From Bryobacteraceae bacterium (GTDB lineage: Bacteria; Acidobacteriota; Terriglobia; Bryobacterales; Bryobacteraceae): a DNA stretch of 8,765 nucleotides. The position numbers and the translations under genes were made by a program. This document shows, one piece after another, positions 1 through 6,920 of the stretch. Position 1 is the stretch's first letter; each line of letters begins with the position of its first letter. The stretch lies in assembly GCA_947456995.1 (NCBI GenBank), contig CANGVB010000111.1:1-8765 (forward strand). The letters run 5' to 3'. The notes below the pieces were generated by a model that saw only the letters and a list, made by a program, of their open reading frames with translations, was not told the DNA's origin and searched no databases.

Positions 1-8
1 CTATCGTC

Positions 9-1670
9 TCACGGAATCAGGCTTGGAGTTTCAAAGAGGTTCTGGCGGAATAGGAAGCGGACAAGCCCGTTGACGTCGGGCACTTCTCTTCGTCCGCTGG
101 CAAGGAATTCGCTGGCCTGAGACAGCGTTGCCAGAGCAATCAAAAGACTAGGCTGGTCGAGCTGGGCGAATGCAGCCATGTAGGCGTGCGGATTCTCTGG
201 CAAAGTAGGGACAATCTGTCTGGCCAGGTCGTGTCGATAGACTGACACAAGCTCATTTTCGAATGCCGCACGGATCAGCTGCCCGTTCGAGTTGTTCGGG
301 ACGCTTTGGTCACCAACAGCGTACTGAAAGAGCACCCGCTTGATTGGGTTACCAAATAGAGTCGCCTGTTTCAGAAACGGTGCGAAGGAAGCTGGTGCTC
401 CTGTGGTCTCTGCTATCGACAGGCGATCGAGCAACTCCAGGTATTGGCCTTGAGCGGTTGTAATTCGTCGGGCCGGTGCGTGACGGGGAATCAGAGGATC
501 ATTCGGTACACCTACAAGCTGCTCAAGCAAAGGTTTCAGCAAAGTGCTGGTGCGAGCTGTCTCGATAGCACTTCCCCCTCCAACATTCAGTACGGCAGCA
601 TCGATACCCGGCTCAATTGCCATCAGGATCGTGCCATACATCGCACCAAGAGACTGCCCGAGGTATTGGATGCTGTTGGGGTTCAAGTCTGGCTGCTGGT
701 CGCCATCGAGGTCAATATTGGCTTGGATCTCGCGAACCAGCTTCTGGTAGTCAAGTGCTGTTTCGCGCAGGCAAGTCGAGATGAAGTCAGGCAGAATGCA
801 GCCTTCAGCCGCATCGATTCGTCCGTCGCTATTGATGTCCCGGCCACGCCCATTCGTTGAAGCATCGACAGTAGCCCCATCGTTCTTCTGAAATCGCAGA
901 ATCGATCTATCCCCATAGCCATGTCCCACGGCATCAATCGACATTACAACCGAGTTGGCAATAAAGGCGGAGGCGAAAAGAGTGGGCCCGGAGAAGCGGC
1001 TGTCAAAGAGACCATGGCCAATGAGCTTGACCGGCCAGCCCGCAGCAGGCTTCGGGCTATTTGGCAGCCATGCGTGGACTGCGACCCGGTCGCCTCGGGA
1101 GGATTCAAAGTTGAGAAAGACAAGGCGTCGGAGACCGAGTTGGGTGAGAAAGGAAACATCAACAGGGAAGCCAGTATCGGTGAGAGGTCTGGAGGAATCA
1201 GCTGCCGTCTGACTGAGGGTTTGAATCGATTTGACCTCAGCAAGATCAATCGCAGTGGAGCGTCGGATCGAAGCTGCCGGCCCAAGGCGACGGGCGAGGA
1301 TAGTCTGTGTGACGTTGCGTGTATGAAAGCGAGATGCTTCGAGTGTGTTGTAGACGATGGAGTAGTCCCGGTCATGATCGAGCGGCTCATCGGGTTTGGC
1401 ATAGGCCGTGTTCGTTGCTGGGTCCCAGGCAAGATTATTGATGGGCATCCGGTAGCCCTCGGGGTATGTCGTGAAGCCGTCCTGCTGGCGAGTAGCCCCC
1501 CAGACGATAAAGACCGAGTTTCGCAGCGAGTCAGGATTCACCGGCGCGTCAAAGCGCAGCTTGATAAGCGGCTCAAGCGCAAAACCACCCGCATCGCCGG
1601 CGGGAGAGACTGAAATGAGAGACTGAGCAGCCAATGATATTGAAGCAAAAAGGAATAAAGCAAAGCCCAT
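9..1670 (-). CDS. Secreted Ig-like / alpha/beta-hydrolase protein (putative esterase/lipase)
   Basis: This 553-residue protein is probably an exported serine hydrolase; its substrate is unknown. Residues 1-15 form a short hydrophobic signal-like segment ending in LAAQ, with no basic n-region. Residues about 18-108 resemble a bacterial Ig-like (SbsA/Big_5-type) domain. The hydrolase fold follows: a strand ending in GHG at 218-220 (possible oxyanion region), the nucleophile elbow GQSLG at 338-342 (Ser340), then Asp454 in VGDQS and His495 in NPHAY as likely triad partners. Two acidic loops precede the elbow: D278-x-N-x-D-G-x-I-D-x-x-E289 fits a 12-residue EF-hand/dockerin loop, and D320-x-D-x-D-x-x-x-D328 is a partial one. 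Cys291 and Cys300 could form a disulfide. An in-frame TAA lies two codons upstream, so the ATG at 1670 is the furthest possible start; no Shine-Dalgarno is visible. Fold confidence is good; activity is inferred. Confidence 0.8.
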   Translation of the reverse strand: MGFALFLFASISLAAQSLISVSPAGDAGGFALEPLIKLRFDAPVNPDSLRNSVFIVWGATRQQDGFTTYPEGYRMPINNLAWDPATNTAYAKPDEPLDHDRDYSIVYNTLEASRFHTRNVTQTILARRLGPAASIRRSTAIDLAEVKSIQTLSQTAADSSRPLTDTGFPVDVSFLTQLGLRRLVFLNFESSRGDRVAVHAWLPNSPKPAAGWPVKLIGHGLFDSRFSGPTLFASAFIANSVVMSIDAVGHGYGDRSILRFQKNDGATVDASTNGRGRDINSDGRIDAAEGCILPDFISTCLRETALDYQKLVREIQANIDLDGDQQPDLNPNSIQYLGQSLGAMYGTILMAIEPGIDAAVLNVGGGSAIETARTSTLLKPLLEQLVGVPNDPLIPRHAPARRITTAQGQYLELLDRLSIAETTGAPASFAPFLKQATLFGNPIKRVLFQYAVGDQSVPNNSNGQLIRAAFENELVSVYRHDLARQIVPTLPENPHAYMAAFAQLDQPSLLIALATLSQASEFLASGRREVPDVNGLVRFLFRQNLFETPSLIP

Positions 1671-1674
1671 AATT

Positions 1675-1680
1675 TATAAT
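1675..1680 (+). promoter_or_regulatory. Candidate -10 box (TATAAT) in the 18-base divergent gap
   Basis: A perfect TATAAT lies in the 18 bases between the divergent start codons at 1670 (minus) and 1689 (plus). Used for the plus strand, it would start transcription about 6-8 bases downstream, at roughly 1686-1688, giving an almost leaderless mRNA for the epimerase gene. No good -35 box is seen 16-18 bases upstream (the bases there read GGAATA), so the call rests on the -10 alone. Confidence 0.35.
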
Positions 1681-1688
1681 GGATCAGA

Positions 1689-2243
1689 ATGAGTGAGCCG
1701 AAGATTTTATTACCCGATGCCTGGACTGCAGGAAACAGCAAAGGGATAGGGGCAATTGTGAGGTCAACGGCCGATAGAGATGTCATTGACGGAGTGAAGA
1801 TTGAGCCCTTTCCAATTTTCCCCGATGATCGAGGCTACTTCCTTGAGGTGGCTCGCATTGGCAAGGGACTGGTTGAAAGTTTTGATCCAGCAACGACTCA
1901 AGTGTCTGCGGCCCTTAGCTATCCTGGCACAGTCAAGGCATTCCATATCCATCGCTTTCAGACAGACTTTTGGGTTCCGGTAATGGGGGTCTTTCAGGTT
2001 GGTCTTGTGGACTTGCGCGAAGACTCACCAACATTCAAGCAGAAGAATACGATCTATTGTGGCGCGCTCAAACCGCTACAGATCATCATCCCGCCCGGGA
2101 TTGGACATGGCTACAAAGTAGTGAGTCCGGACAGTGGAATGCTCATTTACGTTACAGACAAGCACTATAATCCGGCGGACGAAGGACGGATCGTCTATGA
2201 CCATCCGTCGATTGCATACGATTGGGAGACCCAACACAAATGA
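1689..2243 (+). CDS. dTDP-4-dehydrorhamnose 3,5-epimerase family protein (RmlC-like cupin), divergent
   Basis: A 184-residue RmlC-family cupin. The family epimerises C3 and C5 of dTDP-4-keto-6-deoxyglucose in dTDP-rhamnose synthesis, in the cytoplasm. Family landmarks are FPDDRGYFLE (44-53), the His-bearing strand KAFHIH (83-88; His86 aligns with the catalytic His), VDLREDSPTF (107-116), IPPGIGHGY (134-142) and HYNPADEG (159-166; Tyr160 aligns with the conserved Tyr). Several positions differ from consensus: RGLHxQ reads KAFHIH, the Lys of the next strand is Asp93, and W-x-D-P reads Y-D-H-P (170-173). About 30 extra residues precede the usual N-terminus. It could therefore be a true RmlC, a 3-epimerase or a related ketosugar isomerase. 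The start at 1689 has only a weak GGA five bases upstream. The stop overlaps the next start as ATGA, so the two genes are co-translated. The family call is firm; the exact reaction is not. Confidence 0.85.
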   Translation: MSEPKILLPDAWTAGNSKGIGAIVRSTADRDVIDGVKIEPFPIFPDDRGYFLEVARIGKGLVESFDPATTQVSAALSYPGTVKAFHIHRFQTDFWVPVMGVFQVGLVDLREDSPTFKQKNTIYCGALKPLQIIIPPGIGHGYKVVSPDSGMLIYVTDKHYNPADEGRIVYDHPSIAYDWETQHK

Positions 2244-3241
2244 AGATTTTGGTAACTGGCGGGGCCGGATTCATCGGCTCTGCATTTGTCCGCATGGCGG
2301 TGGCCGACCACACGATTGTCAACCTCGACAAGCTGACCTATGCCGGCAACCTCGAGAACCTGAAGTCGCTTGAAGGCAACTCGAACTATACGTTCGCCAA
2401 GGCTGACATCTGCGATGCAGCGGCGGTGGAGGCGATCTTTGCCGAGCACAAGCCTGAGGCGGTGGTGCACTTCGCGGCTGAGAGTCATGTGGATCGAAGC
2501 ATCCTCTCACCAGAACCCGTTGTGGCTACCAACTTCATGGGCAGCTTTCAGATGCTTGAGGCAGCCAAGCGGCATGGAGTGGGGCGCTATGTGCATGTGT
2601 CGACCGATGAGGTCTACGGCAGCATTGATGAGCCTCATGATGCCGATGAGAGCTGGCCGCTGATTGCTTCGAGCCCTTACTCGTCTTCAAAGGCCGGCAG
2701 CGACCTGCTGGCGCTGAGCTACTTCAAGACCTACAAGATGCCAGTAGTGGTGACGCGGGCTTCGAACAACTACGGGCCTTTTCAGTTCCCCGAGAAGCTG
2801 ATCCCGTTGATGATCTCCAATGCTCTCGACGACCAGCCGCTACCGATCTATGGTGACGGGCAGCAGGTTCGGGACTGGCTTTATGTCGACGATCATTGCC
2901 GGGCCATCCTTGCTGTACTCGGTAAGGGTCGCGAGGGAGAGGTGTATAACGTCGGGGGCAGCAGAGCGCTGGCCAACCTTGATGTGGTGCAGCGTATCCT
3001 TGCGATCACGGGCAAGCCGGAATCGCTGATGGTTACTGTAAAAGACCGTCCGGGCCACGACCGGCGCTACGCGATCACCAGTGAGAAGATCGAGAAGGAA
3101 ACCGGCTGGATGGCCCGGATGGTCTTTGAGGTTGGACTTAAGGCAACGGTGGACTGGTATGTTGCCAATCGCGAATGGGTGAGCCGCGTCAAGAGCGGTG
3201 CCTATCGCGATTACTACTCTCAGAACTACGGCGCCCGTTAG
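2240..3241 (+). CDS. rfbB: dTDP-glucose 4,6-dehydratase
   Basis: A 333-residue extended short-chain dehydrogenase (also called RmlB) that converts dTDP-glucose to dTDP-4-keto-6-deoxyglucose with bound NAD+, the second step of dTDP-rhamnose and other deoxysugar pathways. Visible motifs are the NAD-binding GGAGFIGS (7-14), NLDKLTYAGNLENL (28-41), HFAAESHVDRS (77-87), the catalytic TDEVYG (122-127; Thr122, Asp123, Glu124), YSSSK (Tyr147, Lys151) and SNNYGPFQFPEKLIP (175-189), a signature of this enzyme within the wider family. Length is close to the usual ~340-360. An in-frame TTG at 2222 would add six residues, but the ATG at 2240 is preferred: it forms an ATGA overlap with the upstream stop, has GGGAG 11 bases before it, and begins MKILVTGG as the family does. 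Its product is the substrate of RmlC, which fits the operon. It ends tail-to-tail on the minus-strand gene with no room for a terminator. Confidence 0.95.
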   Translation: MKILVTGGAGFIGSAFVRMAVADHTIVNLDKLTYAGNLENLKSLEGNSNYTFAKADICDAAAVEAIFAEHKPEAVVHFAAESHVDRSILSPEPVVATNFMGSFQMLEAAKRHGVGRYVHVSTDEVYGSIDEPHDADESWPLIASSPYSSSKAGSDLLALSYFKTYKMPVVVTRASNNYGPFQFPEKLIPLMISNALDDQPLPIYGDGQQVRDWLYVDDHCRAILAVLGKGREGEVYNVGGSRALANLDVVQRILAITGKPESLMVTVKDRPGHDRRYAITSEKIEKETGWMARMVFEVGLKATVDWYVANREWVSRVKSGAYRDYYSQNYGAR

Positions 3242-3636
3242 TTCAGGACGCCGCTGAGGATGGCGGTGTCGCCGTTCTTGATGACCACAAGAGCACCTGA
3301 CTTCAGGCTGGGCACTGCCTGTCCGTCCTGGGTGTTGAGCTCGAGCTCACCGCCACGGATCGGTGCGGCACTGATGGTGATGGTGCCGATCTGGTTGCCG
3401 TCGATGACCACGTCGACCTTGGTGCCGGTGGGCAGGTTTACGTCTTCGCCTTCGACGTTCAGGCGTGCCCGGTTTGGTGAGGTGCTGGCTCGGTAGTCAG
3501 CGTGACCGGAAGCGGCTGCGCCGCCTGAGAGGCTGGTACGGAGTCTGGTTTCGGTTCCTTTGGCGACCATCATGGTGGTCAGCGAAAGAAGGGCGATTGA
3601 GAGGAGCGCCTTGCGGCGCGTGGTTGAGAAGTTCAT
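3238..3636 (-). CDS. Small secreted protein of unknown function
   Basis: A 132-residue protein I cannot name. It begins with a good signal peptide: basic RRK at 7-9, a hydrophobic stretch at about 10-23, and likely cleavage near residue 25-26. TTRRKALL only weakly resembles a Tat motif. After a Ser/Ala/Gly-rich linker (about 30-55), residues 56-132 alternate hydrophobic and polar residues as in a small beta-sandwich, with VDVVIDG, IGTITIS, GELELNTQDGQAVPSL and ALVVIKNGDTAILSG. I recall similar domains in secreted Acidobacteria and Planctomycetes proteins, without a defined function. The long open frame upstream is only an antisense-frame extension into frr; the ATG at 3636 is chosen because the signal peptide starts there. 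The gene lies 34 bases past the frr terminator T-tract, so it needs read-through or a promoter inside frr. Its TAA overlaps the rfbB stop on the other strand. Confidence 0.75.
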   Translation of the reverse strand: MNFSTTRRKALLSIALLSLTTMMVAKGTETRLRTSLSGGAAASGHADYRASTSPNRARLNVEGEDVNLPTGTKVDVVIDGNQIGTITISAAPIRGGELELNTQDGQAVPSLKSGALVVIKNGDTAILSGVLN

Positions 3637-3637
3637 G

Positions 3638-3651
3638 CCTGTTAGGACAGG
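3638..3651 (-). promoter_or_regulatory. Small hairpin directly before the start codon of the secreted-protein gene
   Basis: On the minus strand the sequence CCTGT-CCTA-ACAGG forms a 5-bp stem with a 4-base loop, ending one base before the ATG at 3636. The only Shine-Dalgarno-like AGG lies in its 3' arm, too close to the ATG for a normal site. It could restrict ribosome access. The stem is short, and the regulatory role is inference. Confidence 0.25.
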
Positions 3652-3670
3652 GGACTCAACCGGATGGAAC

Positions 3671-3697
3671 AAAAAAAATCCGCTTTTCAGCGGATTT
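3671..3697 (-). terminator. Rho-independent terminator at the end of frr
   Basis: Read on the minus strand, AAATCCGC (3697-3690), loop TGAAAA (3689-3684) and GCGGATTT (3683-3676) form a perfect 8-bp stem. It runs into an uninterrupted run of eight T residues (3678-3671, the first three being part of the stem). The frr stop codon TGA (3689-3687) is in the loop and the 5' arm is made of the last frr codons. This marks the end of the rplM-to-frr transcription block. Confidence 0.9.
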
Positions 3698-4265
3698 CCA
3701 TGATGTCTTTTTCTTTGGCCTTGGCGGCTTCGTCCAGCTTCTTGATGTAGGAGTCGATCATCTTCTGGATCTCTTCGAGGGAGCGCTTTTCGTCGTCCTC
3801 GCTGATGGCCTTGTCCTTCATCAACTTCTTGACCTGGTCGTTGGCATCGCGGCGGACATTGCGGAGGGCTACGCGGTGGTCTTCGGCCATGCCGTGGAGT
3901 TTCTTCGCGAGCTCTTTGCGGCGCTCTTCGTTGAGCTGCGGGATGGGGATGCGGATCATCTTGCCGTCGTTGCCCGGGTTGAGGCCGAGTTCGGCGGAGC
4001 GGATGGCCTTCTCGATGGCTGCGATTACTGAAGTGTCCCAAGGAGTGATGGTGAGAAGACCTGCTTCGGGGACGCTGATGTTGCCGACCTGGTTGACCGG
4101 GGTGGGGGTGCCGTAATAGTCGACACGCACGTTGTCGAGCATGGAGGCATTGGCGCGTCCGGTACGGACGGTGGTCATCGAATGGGCGAGGTCTGAGAGG
4201 ACCTTATCCATGCGGGTCTTGGCATTTGCTTCTACTTGTTTGGTGGTGGTAAATGTTTCGCTCAT
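3687..4265 (-). CDS. frr: Ribosome recycling factor
   Basis: A 192-residue RRF (E. coli 185). With EF-G it splits the post-termination 70S complex so ribosomes can re-initiate. The three-helix-bundle and beta-domain pattern is intact: RTGRAN (34-39), [20 protein letters not shown] (48-67), ITPWD (73-77), [16 protein letters not shown] (94-109), LNEERRKEL (111-119), VRRDAND (137-143), and the final charged helix from KAISEDDEK to KEKDIMEIR. Upstream in-frame starts exist, but the ATG at 4265 begins MSETF, fits the family and overlaps the pyrH stop as ATGA. No Shine-Dalgarno is visible before it, so initiation is probably coupled to pyrH termination. Its last codons double as one arm of the intrinsic terminator. 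Confidence 0.97.
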   Translation of the reverse strand: MSETFTTTKQVEANAKTRMDKVLSDLAHSMTTVRTGRANASMLDNVRVDYYGTPTPVNQVGNISVPEAGLLTITPWDTSVIAAIEKAIRSAELGLNPGNDGKMIRIPIPQLNEERRKELAKKLHGMAEDHRVALRNVRRDANDQVKKLMKDKAISEDDEKRSLEEIQKMIDSYIKKLDEAAKAKEKDIMEIR

Positions 4266-4978
4266 TTTGGCTCGTGAATCAGGGTTCCAATTGGCTCTCC
4301 AAGAGCCATTCGCATTATATTGCCACGGACGTTGGAATTGAAGACTGAGATGGGCAAGCTGTTGTCGCGGCACATGGCGACGGCACTCGCATCGAGGATC
4401 CGCAGTCCTTTGGCTAAAACTTCAGTATAAGAGATGGTTGAGTATCTGACGGCATCATCGTGCTTCATCGGATCCTTGTCATAGACGCCGTCGACTTTGG
4501 TTGCCTTGGCGAGGATTTGAGCGTGGATCTCGAGGGCGCGGAGAGCGGCACCAGAGTCGGTTGAAAAGAAGGGGTTGGAGGTGCCGGCGGCGAAGAGAAC
4601 GATGCGGCCTTTTTCGAGGTGGCGCACGGCGCGGCGGCGGATGTAGGGTTCAGCGACTGCAGCCATCTGGATGGCGGTCATCAGGCGGGTAGGAGAGCCG
4701 GCACGCTCGAGGGCGTCCTGGAGAGCCAGACCGTTGATGACGGTAGCGAGCATACCCATGTGATCGGCGCTGACACGATCCATGGATTTGGCGGCGGCGT
4801 TGATACCCCGAAAGATATTTCCGCCGCCGACCACTAGACCAATTTCAACTCCCGTTTTGTGCACTTCCGAGATTTCTGCGGCAAATGCATTTACACGGTC
4901 ATTGTCAATGCCAAAGCCTTGCGGGCCGGCCATGACTTCGCCCGAGAGCTTTAAGACGATGCGCCGGTAGCTTGGCAT
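4262..4978 (-). CDS. pyrH: UMP kinase
   Basis: A 238-residue bacterial-type UMP kinase (usual length about 240) of the amino-acid-kinase fold. It phosphorylates UMP to UDP with ATP in the cytoplasm and is normally hexameric and controlled by GTP and UTP. Motifs are KLSGE (10-14, phosphate binding), GGGNIFRG (51-58), [20 protein letters not shown] (72-91, regulatory and UMP contacts), [18 protein letters not shown] (131-148) and [10 protein letters not shown] (161-170, nucleotide binding). The ATG at 4978 begins [14 protein letters not shown] as expected and lies five bases after the tsf stop; only a weak GGA, within the end of tsf, precedes it. The tsf-pyrH-frr order is the classical one. Confidence 0.97.
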   Translation of the reverse strand: MPSYRRIVLKLSGEVMAGPQGFGIDNDRVNAFAAEISEVHKTGVEIGLVVGGGNIFRGINAAAKSMDRVSADHMGMLATVINGLALQDALERAGSPTRLMTAIQMAAVAEPYIRRRAVRHLEKGRIVLFAAGTSNPFFSTDSGAALRALEIHAQILAKATKVDGVYDKDPMKHDDAVRYSTISYTEVLAKGLRILDASAVAMCRDNSLPISVFNSNVRGNIMRMALGEPIGTLIHEPK

Positions 4979-4983
4979 AGTAG

Positions 4984-5883
4984 TTATTCCGCTGCCGGTT
5001 CTTCGCTCGACTGGGTCTCACCGACCTTGAAGCGGACGAACTGGGCAACTTCGATTGCGCCGCCGGTGGCCTTGCTCTTCTGTGCGATGAGCTCGGTTAC
5101 GGTAACGCCGTTGTCCTTGATGAAGGGCTGCTCGATGAGGCAGACTTCTTCGTAGAACTTGGAGAGGCGGCCTTCGACGATCTTGTCGAGGATCTTTTCG
5201 GGCTTGCCTTCGTTCTTGGCACGGTCGCGGGCGATGTCTGCTTCTTTGGCAAGGTGGGCAGGATCGACCTGATCGCGGCGGATGTACTTGGGGTCGGCGG
5301 CAGCAATCTGCATGGCCAGATCCTTACCGAGAGCAACGAGTTCTTCGCTTGAGCCGGCCGGGCTGGTGAGCACGACGGCGACAGCGAGCTGGCTGCCCGG
5401 GTGGATGTAGCTTGCGATGGCGCCGGAGGCGACCGAGACGCGCTCGAAGCGGGCGAGAACGATGTTCTCACCGAGCTTGGCGATCTTGCTCTTGACGAGG
5501 TCGTTGACGGTCTGACCTGGGTCCTTCGAGAAGGCTTCGGCCATGATGGCGTCGACGGTGGTTGCCGAGGAAGCTGCCACGTGAGCGGCGAGGTCTGCAG
5601 CGAAGGCCTGGAAGTCATCGGTGCGGGCGACGAAGTCGGATTCGCAGTTGACTTCGATGACAACGGCCGAGAGACCATTGGCAGCGATGTCGATTACGAT
5701 CAGACCCTGTTTGGCCGAGCGAGAGGACTTCTTGGCGGCAGCGGCAGCGCCGCGCTTGCGGAGCACTACTTCAGCGTCGTCGAGATTGGCGTTGGCTTCG
5801 ACGAGTGCGTTGCGGCATTCCATCATGCCTGCGCCAGTGCGCTCGCGCAGAGTTTTTACGAGTTGTGCAGTTACTTCTGCCAT
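4984..5883 (-). CDS. tsf: Elongation factor Ts
   Basis: A 299-residue EF-Ts, the nucleotide exchange factor that releases GDP from EF-Tu. The N-terminal UBA-like domain carries [20 protein letters not shown] (8-27). The EF-Tu-contacting loop CESDFVART (80-88) has Asp83 and Phe84 at the positions inserted into EF-Tu. The second core domain includes [14 protein letters not shown], followed by the charged coiled-coil-like segment and the conserved [10 protein letters not shown] motif. A short acidic/polar tail (SSEEPAAE) ends the protein. The ATG at 5883 begins [10 protein letters not shown]; the nearest purine-rich site (AAGGG) is about 14 bases upstream, longer than usual. The 55-base gap to rpsB has a small hairpin (5911-5924) but no terminator, so co-transcription with rpsB is likely. 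Confidence 0.97.
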   Translation of the reverse strand: MAEVTAQLVKTLRERTGAGMMECRNALVEANANLDDAEVVLRKRGAAAAAKKSSRSAKQGLIVIDIAANGLSAVVIEVNCESDFVARTDDFQAFAADLAAHVAASSATTVDAIMAEAFSKDPGQTVNDLVKSKIAKLGENIVLARFERVSVASGAIASYIHPGSQLAVAVVLTSPAGSSEELVALGKDLAMQIAAADPKYIRRDQVDPAHLAKEADIARDRAKNEGKPEKILDKIVEGRLSKFYEEVCLIEQPFIKDNGVTVTELIAQKSKATGGAIEVAQFVRFKVGETQSSEEPAAE

Positions 5884-5938
5884 ATAGTTACACTTATCCC
5901 TTTCGTGGTTCAGTTACAGAACTGTTAGTCGTTTGGGC

Positions 5939-6850
5939 TTACTCAGCCTTGGCGACCGGGGCTTCTGCGGCAGGGGCTTCTTCGACTTCAGGAGCCTTCT
6001 TGGGCAGAGACATCGAGGGCAGATCCAGATCGTTGATCAGCGTTTCGCTCATCAGTTCTTCTGAATACTTGGGGTCGACGTACTGTGCGTAGCTGCTCAT
6101 GTCGATCGAGGAAGAGGATTCTTCTTCGGTGTTGTCCTGAACAACGGCGGTGAAGTCATGTTCGGTGGCGAGGGCGCGACCTTCGATAACGGCATCAGCG
6201 ATCTTCGAGGTGAAGAGCTTGATGGCGCGGAGGGCGTCGTCGTTGCCGGGGATGACGTAATCGACTTCGTCAGGATCGCAATTGGTGTCGACGACACCAA
6301 CGACGGGGATACCGAGGCGCTTGGCTTCCTTGACGGCGATCGACTCTTTGGAGGAGTCGACGACAAAGATCAGGTCCGGGAGACCGGGCATGTCTTTGAT
6401 ACCGGCGAGGTTCTGCGACAAGTGCTTACGCTCGCGCTCGAGGCGGGAAATTTCCTTCTTCGAGCGGCTACCCCAGGTTCCTTCTGTCGACATGGTTTCG
6501 AGTTCGCGCAAGCGCTTGATCGAACCTTTGACAGTGAGGAAGTTGGTGAGGAGGCCACCGAGCCAGCGGTTATTGATGTAGTACATCCCGCAGCGGGTAG
6601 CTTCTTCAGCGATAGCTTCCTGAGCCTGACGCTTGGTACCGACGAACATGACGTTCTTACCCTGGGCAGCCATTTCGCCTACAAAGCGCATGGCGTCCTT
6701 GAAGAGCTTGAGGGTCTTCTGTAGGTCGATGATGTAAATTCCGTTGCGTTCGCCAAAGATATACTCTTTCATCTTTGGATTCCAGCGTTTGGTCTGGTGC
6801 CCGAAGTGAACGCCTGCTTCGAGCAGTTCTTTCATGGAAATCGAGGGCAT
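5939..6850 (-). CDS. rpsB: 30S ribosomal protein S2
   Basis: A 303-residue S2 of the small subunit. The core (about 1-225) has all family landmarks: [19 protein letters not shown] (9-27), [16 protein letters not shown] (31-46), [12 protein letters not shown] (69-80), [15 protein letters not shown] (90-104), [13 protein letters not shown] (157-169), [14 protein letters not shown] (181-194) and [10 protein letters not shown] (201-210). A tail of about 78 residues follows, with a run of Ser, many Glu/Asp and an Ala/Pro/Glu-rich end; E. coli S2 (241 residues) has far less there. The ATG at 6850 has an excellent Shine-Dalgarno AAAGGA (6862-6857), six bases away. The gene is 70 bases after rpsI with no terminator between. 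Confidence 0.97.
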   Translation of the reverse strand: MPSISMKELLEAGVHFGHQTKRWNPKMKEYIFGERNGIYIIDLQKTLKLFKDAMRFVGEMAAQGKNVMFVGTKRQAQEAIAEEATRCGMYYINNRWLGGLLTNFLTVKGSIKRLRELETMSTEGTWGSRSKKEISRLERERKHLSQNLAGIKDMPGLPDLIFVVDSSKESIAVKEAKRLGIPVVGVVDTNCDPDEVDYVIPGNDDALRAIKLFTSKIADAVIEGRALATEHDFTAVVQDNTEEESSSSIDMSSYAQYVDPKYSEELMSETLINDLDLPSMSLPKKAPEVEEAPAAEAPVAKAE

Positions 6851-6860
6851 GACAAGTCCT

Positions 6861-6882
6861 TTGCTCTGTAATTAAACAGCAA
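6861..6882 (-). promoter_or_regulatory. Hairpin in the rpsB leader, next to its Shine-Dalgarno
   Basis: On the minus strand TTGC+TGT (6882-6879, 6869-6867 partner arms) folds with ACA and GCAA across the loop TTAATT, leaving a two-base bulge: seven base pairs ending at the AAAGGA ribosome site. A longer pairing GCTCTG/CAGAGC (6917-6912 with 6868-6863) would compete with it. This could be a site for translational feedback by S2 or simple spacing between rpsI and rpsB. It is a structural observation only. Confidence 0.3.
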
Positions 6883-6920
6883 TGATGCAATCTTTAAATG
6901 GTTCAGAAAACCAGAGCGAA

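Noticed and set aside
921..1613. Plus-strand open frame of 230 codons antisense to the hydrolase gene
   Set aside because: Its translation is Arg/Lys/Gly-rich with no recognisable fold or ribosome site, while the minus strand encodes a coherent Ig-like/hydrolase protein; it is a shadow frame.
1679..1696. Five-codon ORF (MDQNE) overlapping the epimerase start
   Set aside because: It has no ribosome site and its ATG lies within the likely -10 box, before any plausible transcription start.
3637..4041. Long upstream extension of the secreted-protein frame into frr
   Set aside because: The residues are Arg/Pro/His-rich out-of-frame translation of frr; a proper signal peptide begins only at the ATG at 3636.
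4266..4373. N-terminal extension of frr beginning at 4373
   Set aside because: It would lie wholly inside pyrH in another frame, and the 36 extra residues do not resemble RRF. The ATG at 4265 matches the family N-terminus and gives the ATGA overlap.
5911..5924. Small inverted repeat CAGTT-ACAG-AACTG in the rpsB-tsf gap as a terminator or attenuator
   Set aside because: A 5-bp AT-rich stem without a T-run on the minus strand is too weak, and tsf must be expressed with rpsB.
6158..6724. Plus-strand open frame of 188 codons antisense to rpsB
   Set aside because: The minus strand is unmistakably S2; the antisense frame stays open because of S2 codon usage, and no start signal is visible.
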